NCBI GenBank assembly: GCA_003162995.1
Contig: PLUZ01000399.1
Span: 1 to 5,408 of the forward strand
DNA length: 5,408 bases
Origin: Methylocapsa sp.
GTDB lineage: Bacteria > Pseudomonadota > Alphaproteobacteria > Rhizobiales > Beijerinckiaceae
Reading direction: 5' to 3'
The notes below the pieces were generated by a model. It had not been told where the DNA came from. It did no database searches and saw only the letters and a program-made list of their open reading frames with translations. Shown here one piece after another: positions 1 to 3,668 of this stretch; the first letter of the stretch is position 1; each line of letters starts with the position of its first letter. The translations under genes and the position numbers were made by a program.

Positions 1-803
1 AGTTCAGGATAGGTAGCGCTCATGATCGCGGCCATGGCGCCCCCGGCGGAGAGGCCAGCCACATAGACCCGCCCGGAATCGATCTCGAACTCCGTCATAA
101 TGGTGCGCGTAATCCCGGCGATGATGCTGGGCTCCCCTGTGCCGCGCTGCTGGTCCTCTGGCTTGAACCAGTTCCAACATGAGGATTGATTGGCTCTTAC
201 CGCCTGTCCCGGATAGGCGGCGATAAAGCCATATTCTTCCGCAAGCCAGTTTACCCCTGTCCCAATCGCGAAATCGTCGGGGTTTTGCGTGCAGCCATGA
301 AGCATGACAATCAATGGACGCTTGCGGCGCGTTTTGCAGTTTGGGACATAGATTTTATAGTCTCTCGAACCCGCCTCGCAGGCGAAGGTTCGCGCGAGAT
401 AAGCCGCCCCATCCGGCACCGGCACCGGCGGCGCTTTACGAAATTTCAAAAGCGGTGCCAAGTCTGGATCGAAGCGCGGAAGTTCCGCCTGACGCAACAG
501 CTTCAAAACCTCTCCCAGCGGCCTTTTCATGCTGGCGGCGGGAAGTCCTTCAGCTACGGCATCCCGCGCGCTTGCGCTTGTCATTCCGGCGTCTTGGCTG
601 GGCAATTCGAACATTTTCGAAGCGCCGGCGCCGTTGGTTCGCGGCTCACTCGATCGTGATCTATCAGGCAACTGTGCTTGCGATGAGGACGCGCGGCTGC
701 TTCCCGAGAGCGCACGCTGGATCACCCGCGTAGCCTCGATGACATTTTGCGCGCGTACGAGTTGCTTAGCTTGTTGTAGGGCGCTGCTGATGACGGTTTT
801 CAT
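1..803 (-). CDS. PHB depolymerase family esterase, 3' end cut by window edge
   Basis: An alpha/beta-hydrolase of the PHB depolymerase/esterase family (PF10503 type), which hydrolyses ester bonds in poly-3-hydroxybutyrate or related esters. The frame is open for 267 codons from the ATG at 803 to the window edge. Residues 162-172 carry the oxyanion-hole region RPLIVMLHGCT (H169-G170-C171). CWNWF follows at 209-213, and the lipase box GLSAG at 250-254 has nucleophile Ser252. The catalytic Asp and His should lie beyond position 1. Upstream of the catalytic domain are a helical N-terminus (about residues 1-34) and a polar, Ser-rich linker (about 35-90). No signal peptide is visible, so a cytoplasmic or granule-associated role is more likely than secretion. 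The start is supported by GAGGAG at 810-815, 6 nt before ATG. It lies 33 bp behind the RHH regulator gene, probably in one operon. The family is sure. The substrate is inferred; short-chain or feruloyl esterase activity is the main alternative. Confidence 0.88.
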   Translation of the reverse strand, partial: MKTVISSALQQAKQLVRAQNVIEATRVIQRALSGSSRASSSQAQLPDRSRSSEPRTNGAGASKMFELPSQDAGMTSASARDAVAEGLPAASMKRPLGEVLKLLRQAELPRFDPDLAPLLKFRKAPPVPVPDGAAYLARTFACEAGSRDYKIYVPNCKTRRKRPLIVMLHGCTQNPDDFAIGTGVNWLAEEYGFIAAYPGQAVRANQSSCWNWFKPEDQQRGTGEPSIIAGITRTIMTEFEIDSGRVYVAGLSAGGAMAAIMSATYPE

Positions 804-836
804 GCGACACTCCTCGTTGGAAAGCGGTCAAATTGC

Positions 837-1256
837 TCAGCCGATACGGTCAGAGAGCGCCACCTTGACCGCTTTGCTCGCCTGAAGAGCGCCAAGGACA
901 GTGATGGACTCGATAGTTGCCCGCGCGAGTTCGGGGGTGACATCTTCGGCGATTGTCGCAAGCCCGACGACCTGAATGCGTAGCTTGCCGCGCGCGGCCT
1001 TCACCGCCTCCAAATCTTCTCGACTGTAGTGCCGCAAGCCGAGTTCGAGGGAGTGCCGCACGATCGATTGCTTGGCGGCATCCGCGTGACTGGCGAGCTG
1101 GTTGCGAATCGACGTCCTGATGAAGTCGGTGCGATTGGTATAAAAACCCTCGCGCACTAGCAGATCGATATGGCCAAGGTCGACGAATCCGACGTTGATT
1201 GTGATTTTCTCGGTTTCGCCCGGCTTGTCCCGCAGCCTATGGATTTCCGCGACCAT
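837..1256 (-). CDS. CopG-like ribbon-helix-helix transcriptional regulator
   Basis: A 139-residue protein with an N-terminal RHH DNA-binding fold. The beta strand is KITINVGF (17-24), which pairs with its partner in the dimer to enter the major groove. Helix A is about 28-37, the turn is FYTNRTD (38-44), and helix B is about 44-54 (FIRTSIRNQL). The remaining 85 or so residues form a helical segment (LELGLRHYSREDLEAVKAA) and a C-terminal part with DVTPELARATIES. I cannot assign that part to a known domain. I chose ATG 1256 because GGAGGG at 1292-1264 is correctly placed on the minus strand as its Shine-Dalgarno (the copy at 1264-1269, 7 nt upstream). A longer frame would need a TTG at 1304. 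The gene precedes the esterase by 33 bp, suggesting it controls that gene and itself. The class is well supported; the targets are inferred from context. Confidence 0.85.
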   Translation of the reverse strand: MVAEIHRLRDKPGETEKITINVGFVDLGHIDLLVREGFYTNRTDFIRTSIRNQLASHADAAKQSIVRHSLELGLRHYSREDLEAVKAARGKLRIQVVGLATIAEDVTPELARATIESITVLGALQASKAVKVALSDRIG

Positions 1257-1263
1257 ATCCCAT

Positions 1264-1297
1264 CCCTCCACCATCTGTGTAGATGGTATATGGAGGG
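1264..1297 (-). promoter_or_regulatory. Inverted repeat over the RBS and possible -10 of the RHH regulator gene
   Basis: On the plus strand, CCCTCC (1264-1269) and ACCATCT (1270-1276) are followed by GTGT and then AGATGGT (1281-1287), ATAT and GGAGGG (1292-1297). The inner 7-bp arms match perfectly around a 4-base spacer. The outer 6-bp arms also match, with ATAT unpaired on one side. On the regulator's own strand, the arm nearest the start codon is its Shine-Dalgarno. The site could be the operator of the RHH protein or, if transcribed whole, an mRNA hairpin that hides the ribosome binding site. Confidence 0.6.
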
Positions 1298-1314
1298 TCA
1301 ACAAGGCAGTTCAA
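1285..1314 (-). promoter_or_regulatory. Possible sigma-70-like promoter of the regulator-esterase unit
   Basis: Minus-strand TTGAAC (1314-1309) and TATACC (1290-1285) are separated by 18 bp. Each matches four of six consensus bases. The -10 box lies inside the inverted repeat at 1264-1297, as expected for a repressor-blocked promoter. If this promoter is used, transcription would start inside the dyad and the left arm would be missing from the mRNA. The call is weak because the boxes are imperfect. Confidence 0.35.
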
Positions 1315-1519
1315 GTGGGAGAACGACAGAAACTAGGCGCGATCGGCCGTAAGCGTGTTCAGCACGCCGCCAGCGTCCCAACCAGCCAAAGATCGGAAAT
1401 GATGAACGAACCCAAGGCTGAGAAATAGCCCTAGTGCCCTTAATAGGCTTGAGGGCTCAAAGCGATCAAAGTCGCGCTAAATTCTGGCTACCGGAGCCAG
1501 AGACGACAAATTTGCGTAC
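1298..1519. other. Intergenic stretch with no recognisable gene
   Basis: Together with the flanking dyad and hairpin this forms a gap of about 320 bp between the RHH gene and the phasin gene. Short open frames here have no ribosome binding site or family resemblance. The only structure seen is a 6-bp inverted repeat, CTGGCT (1484-1489) and AGCCAG (1495-1500), with a 5-base loop, and a short one at 1449-1460 (TTGAG/CTCAA). Neither is followed by a T run. Confidence 0.5.
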
Positions 1520-1552
1520 CCGTGACAACTGCATTGTGCGGAGTTGCCACGG
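1520..1552 (-). terminator. Hairpin behind the phasin gene, possible terminator
   Basis: The arms are CCGTGACAACT (1520-1530) and AGTTGCCACGG (1542-1552), around an 11-base loop. Read as minus-strand RNA this is an 11-bp stem with a single G-U pair. It starts 23 nt after the phasin stop codon. There is no U run after it, so it is not a classic intrinsic terminator. It may be a weak or Rho-assisted terminator or a structure that stabilises the 3' end of the mRNA. Confidence 0.45.
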
Positions 1553-1575
1553 TGTGTCTTTGTGATGCAGGCGGT

Positions 1576-1938
1576 CTACTTATCCGGTGTTACCTTCTTC
1601 AGGACAGCGGCGCCTAATTCCTTTGCGTGCTCTTCCAAGGCGGAGAGCTGCTTCTTCACAAATTCGGTTTGGTGAGCGACAATTTCCTGTGGGTCTTTCG
1701 CCTGAATGAGCTTCTGGGCGTGATCGAACGCTGCCTTCACATTGGCTTCGGTGAAGTTGAGCGCCTTCGCGCTGACGTCCTTGGCGCTCGATTGCAGGGA
1801 GTTTGCGGTGCCTTCCGCCTGCGCGGCTGCCTTTTGAGCGGCTGCGATGAAACTTTCGAAGGCTTTGCGGGCCTCCTCGACGGTTTTCGAGGTCAAATCA
1901 CGGATTTCGGGGGGGATTTCATATGGGATCTTGGTCAT
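1576..1938 (-). CDS. phaP: Phasin family protein (PHA granule-associated)
   Basis: A small phasin (Phasin_2 type, PF09361), 120 residues from ATG 1938. Phasins coat PHA granules in the cytoplasm, limit their coalescence and influence polymer synthesis and breakdown. The sequence fits the family: a short N-terminal part with IPYEIPPEIRDLTSKTVEEA, then an almost unbroken run of amphipathic, Ala/Lys/Glu-rich helices to the C-terminus. It has no cysteine, no signal peptide and no membrane segment. FESFIAAAQKAAAQAEG and the FTEANVKAAFDHAQKL segment are characteristic. The start is ATG 1938, with AAAGG 8 nt upstream; an in-frame GTG at 1947 is a less likely alternative that adds three residues. It lies on the same strand as the PHB-depolymerase-family gene, consistent with a PHA-related locus, and has its own probable promoter. 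The symbol follows family usage; which paralogue it is cannot be told. Confidence 0.88.
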   Translation of the reverse strand: MTKIPYEIPPEIRDLTSKTVEEARKAFESFIAAAQKAAAQAEGTANSLQSSAKDVSAKALNFTEANVKAAFDHAQKLIQAKDPQEIVAHQTEFVKKQLSALEEHAKELGAAVLKKVTPDK

Positions 1939-2016
1939 GGTCTGCACCTTTCCCTAGCAACCTTGCGTGAGACGGCTGACAGAAATCGCCGTAAACTTCT
2001 CACAACTGCCCCTCCC

Positions 2017-2045
2017 CATATAGATGCGCTGTTGCTGGCCGACAA
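2017..2045 (-). promoter_or_regulatory. Probable sigma-70-like promoter of the phasin gene
   Basis: Minus-strand TTGTCG (2045-2040) and TATATG (2022-2017) are separated by exactly 17 bp. The same -10 hexamer occurs in the tRNA-Asn promoter in this window. Transcription would start near 2010, giving a leader of about 70 nt. The -35 and most of the spacer lie inside the dyad at 2026-2051. Confidence 0.5.
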
Positions 2046-2051
2046 CAGCGC
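2026..2051. promoter_or_regulatory. 26-bp near-perfect dyad: phasin operator and/or tRNA-Asn terminator
   Basis: GCGCTGTTG (2026-2034) and CAACAGCGC (2043-2051) are perfect 9-base inverted arms. The 8 bases between them centre on GGCC, so 11 of 13 positions per half are symmetric. The site covers the phasin -35 and spacer, which suits a repressor operator. It also begins 23 nt after the 3' end of tRNA-Asn on the same strand and could form a terminator-like hairpin, although followed by ATCTATAT rather than a clean T run. Confidence 0.5.
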
Positions 2052-2074
2052 GCGGTGAAGAGAAACCGTTTAGC

Positions 2075-2150
2075 TGGCTCCCTGAGCAGGACTCGAACCT
2101 GCGACCGATCGATTAACAGTCGATTGCTCTACCAGCTGAGCTATCAGGGA
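2075..2150 (-). tRNA. trnN: tRNA-Asn (anticodon GUU)
   Basis: A complete 76-nt tRNA with encoded CCA (complement at 2075-2077). The acceptor arms TCCCTGA (2150-2144) and TCAGGGA (2085-2079) pair perfectly. The D arm contains AGCTCAGCTGGTAGAGC. The anticodon stem ATCGA/TCGAT closes the loop CTGTTAA, with GTT at 2117-2115. The T arm contains GGTTCGAGTCC. The discriminator is G. All arms fold as expected, so the gene appears functional. Confidence 0.97.
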
Positions 2151-2170
2151 TCGCGTTTCTTCGCGACGCG

Positions 2171-2199
2171 CATATAACAAGCCCGCGCCGCCTTTGCAA
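2171..2199 (-). promoter_or_regulatory. Promoter of tRNA-Asn
   Basis: Minus-strand TTGCAA (2199-2194) and TATATG (2176-2171) with 17-bp spacing. The expected start near 2164 leaves a leader of about 13 nt before the mature tRNA 5' end. Position and spacing make this convincing. Confidence 0.6.
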
Positions 2200-2254
2200 A
2201 GTGCTAATCGCCCCCCGCCCCCGCCATCCGCTTCCAGTCCCCAGTAAGCATGTC

Positions 2255-2283
2255 TTGCGGTAAAACCCTATCCTTTGTATAGG
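2255..2283 (+). promoter_or_regulatory. Promoter of tRNA-Cys
   Basis: TTGCGG (2255-2260) and TATAGG (2278-2283) with 17-bp spacing, about 30 bp ahead of the mature tRNA. The bases after the -10 are G/C-rich (CGGGGACCCGCGCGG), a discriminator type typical of stable-RNA promoters under stringent control. Confidence 0.6.
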
Positions 2284-2312
2284 CGGGGACCCGCGCGGCT
2301 CGTTGCGGCAGA

Positions 2313-2386
2313 GGCCTCGTGGCGGAATGGTTACGCAGAGGACTGCAAATCCTTCCATCCCGGTTCGATTCCGGGCGAGGCCTCCA
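2313..2386 (+). tRNA. trnC: tRNA-Cys (anticodon GCA)
   Basis: A complete 74-nt tRNA with encoded CCA (2384-2386). The acceptor arms GGCCTCG (2313-2319) and CGAGGCC (2376-2382) pair perfectly. The anticodon stem AGGA/TCCT closes CTGCAAA, with GCA at 2345-2347. The T arm is CCCGG TTCGATT CCGGG. The discriminator is U. It is transcribed away from tRNA-Asn. Confidence 0.97.
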
Positions 2387-2401
2387 CGCGCAGCATTCAT
2401 A

Positions 2402-2437
2402 CTGGCGAGTCCAACGATTTGACCTGACCCTCGCCAG
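2402..2437 (+). terminator. Inverted repeat behind tRNA-Cys, possible terminator
   Basis: CTGGCGAG (2402-2409) and CTCGCCAG (2430-2437) are perfect 8-base arms around a 20-base loop, starting 15 nt after the tRNA end. There is no T run after it, so a role in ending or processing the tRNA transcript is only a suggestion from position. Confidence 0.3.
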
Positions 2438-2509
2438 CCGCACTTGCAAGGTGGAACAAAGGCAGACCCCGCCATCGCGGCACTTTGCGGTTTTTGCGAG
2501 GCACTCGTT

Positions 2510-2724
2510 ATGGAGGCAAGCCGCCGCAGTGATTTGCCGCAGCCCTGGCATGTGAACCTAAAGGCGCGGGTCTCCAACATTTAATTTTTCTTCGATTTGG
2601 TCTTCGCTTTGCCGTCACCCAGCTCTCACATTCCTTATTGAACGCTCTAAGTCTGACCGGCGCGATCCATGTCTCGCTTTTGTTGCTGGCGGTGTGGTGG
2701 GTCTCGACCCATATGAAGGATTAG
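2510..2724 (+). pseudogene. ltrA: Decayed N-terminal relic of low temperature requirement protein A
   Basis: An ATG at 2510 with GAGG 8 nt upstream opens 24 codons ending in KARVSNI, then TAA at 2582-2584. The same frame continues as FFFDLVFA to about 2607. The next frame then carries FAVTQLSHSLLNALSLTG and LLLLAVWWV, ending at a TAG at 2722-2724. LtrA proteins (PF06772) typically read RVSN-(V/I)-ELFFDLVFVFAVTQLSH and then a hydrophobic helix ending WWVW, so the joined frames match their start. The simplest reading is a glutamate codon changed to TAA plus loss of one base near 2606. Only about 65 codons of a membrane protein of roughly 400 residues remain; similarity fades near 2703. LtrA is a multi-pass membrane protein of uncertain function. 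The family identification is from recalled motif pattern, not a search. A sequencing error could explain the frameshift but not easily both lesions and the truncation. Confidence 0.72.
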
Positions 2725-3581
2725 GGCGGCCCCCACAGACGGGCGAGTCGCTCGCGCATGCTCCCGGCACCAAGCCCCGCCTTCAGCATCAGCCAGAGTC
2801 CCTCATAGGCGATGACAAGAGGGTTGTTGGGGGCCGAGCGCGGATGCAACAGGCCATAGCGGATCGGAATGCTGGGCCGCTCGGCCTGATAGGACCCGAA
2901 CAAATGATCCCAGACCAACAGCACGCCGCCGTAGTTTTTGTCGAGGTATTCGGCATTGCTCGCATGGTGCACGCGATGGGCTGAGGGCGTGTTGATGACC
3001 CACTCCAGCCAACCGACACGCGGCACGAGCTCGGTATGGACGAAGAACTGATAGGTGAGGCTGGCGGAGACCATGCCGTAAACCCAGGCCGGATCATAGC
3101 CGATCCAAACAATCGGCAGATAGAACAGAAAAACGCCCGACAGGATGGGCGTCCAAGATAGACGGAAGGCGGTGGTGACCAGCATCTTCTCGCTGCTATG
3201 ATGCACGCTGTGCGATGCCCACAATAGCCCGATCCGATGAGAACAGCGGTGCTCTACGTAGAACGCAAGATCGGCCAGGAGGAACAGCGCGATTAGGCTC
3301 GGCCAGTGCCGAAACGAAATCGGGATAGTCGTCAGCCTGATCTCGTAGACGGACATTGCAATGATCCCGAAGACCACACCATGCGTTGCGATCTGGGTGA
3401 TGAAGTGGCCGACGGCCATGCTGATCGATACGCCCGCATTCTTCCATGGATACGTTCCCTGCCGGTGCAAGATGAGCAACGCCTCAGCCAGTGCCGTGAA
3501 CAGGAAAATAGGCACGAAGATCAATATGAGCGGGTTTGCGGTCATGCCCAGCAATTCACTGACGCTGAGGTAGAACTCCAT
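2721..3581 (-). CDS. Sterol desaturase / fatty acid hydroxylase family membrane protein
   Basis: A 286-residue member of the di-iron membrane oxygenase superfamily (PF04116), which hydroxylates or desaturates lipid-type substrates with O2. The histidine clusters that bind the two irons are complete: H111-RCS-H115, H124-SV-H127-H128, H182 (in QFFVH) and H202-RV-H205-H206. The downstream NYGG (216-219) and WDHLFGSY (224-231) are also typical. Hydrophobic segments lie near residues 17-38, 50-80, 95-110, 145-162 and 165-181, so it is an inner-membrane protein with the His clusters facing the cytoplasm. The start is ATG 3581, with GGGGGAG 6 nt upstream; a TTG at 3611 would add ten residues and ignore that site. 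It follows the copper ATPase gene by 87 bp on the same strand and could be co-transcribed. The substrate is unknown: sterol, carotenoid, fatty acid or ether lipid are all possible. Confidence 0.88.
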   Translation of the reverse strand: MEFYLSVSELLGMTANPLILIFVPIFLFTALAEALLILHRQGTYPWKNAGVSISMAVGHFITQIATHGVVFGIIAMSVYEIRLTTIPISFRHWPSLIALFLLADLAFYVEHRCSHRIGLLWASHSVHHSSEKMLVTTAFRLSWTPILSGVFLFYLPIVWIGYDPAWVYGMVSASLTYQFFVHTELVPRVGWLEWVINTPSAHRVHHASNAEYLDKNYGGVLLVWDHLFGSYQAERPSIPIRYGLLHPRSAPNNPLVIAYEGLWLMLKAGLGAGSMRERLARLWGPP

Positions 3582-3606
3582 CGGCTTCTCCCCCTTAGAG
3601 CAAGGT

Positions 3607-3652
3607 GCCAAACGTGACGCAAAATGGCCGTTTGGCTATCCGCATGCGTCAC
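3607..3652 (-). promoter_or_regulatory. Interleaved inverted repeats between copA and the desaturase gene
   Basis: GCCAAACG (3607-3614) matches CGTTTGGC (3629-3636), and GTGACGC (3614-3620) matches GCGTCAC (3646-3652); both pairs are perfect. The arms alternate and share base 3614, so the two hairpins compete or form a pseudoknot. The second could also enclose an inner stem (ATGGCC/GGCTAT, 3624-3639, one G-T pair). They lie 12 nt ahead of the desaturase Shine-Dalgarno. This might be a terminator, an attenuator-like leader or an operator. There is no T run. Confidence 0.35.
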
Positions 3653-3668
3653 CGATGTGCACCCCCCC

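Noticed and set aside
186..885. Three overlapping plus-strand open frames of 118-157 codons
   Set aside because: They are antisense to the esterase, whose catalytic motifs are clear on the other strand. Their translations are rich in Arg/Pro/Ser with no family resemblance.
1257..1304. Longer N-terminus of the RHH regulator from a TTG at 1304
   Set aside because: The added residues would be encoded by the dyad and ribosome binding site, and the ATG at 1256 has a well-placed Shine-Dalgarno.
2469..2495. CCGC/GCGG pairing followed by TTTTT, considered as a terminator for tRNA-Cys
   Set aside because: The stem is only 4 bp with a long loop, and an alternative pairing of equal strength exists, so the T run alone is not enough.
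2113..2580. A minus-strand 155-codon open frame, and a similar one at 2204-2551
   Set aside because: Both run through tRNA genes; the stretch reading RPRPESNRDGRIC is just antisense tRNA-Cys. The upstream part is antisense to the ltrA relic.
2699..2710. Palindrome GGGTCTCGACCC just behind the desaturase gene
   Set aside because: The two-base loop cannot form a normal hairpin, and no T run follows on the minus strand. It is also part of the end of the ltrA relic.
2694..2984. A plus-strand 96-codon open frame
   Set aside because: It is antisense to the C-terminal part of the desaturase-family gene, including its conserved NYGG and HRVHH motifs.
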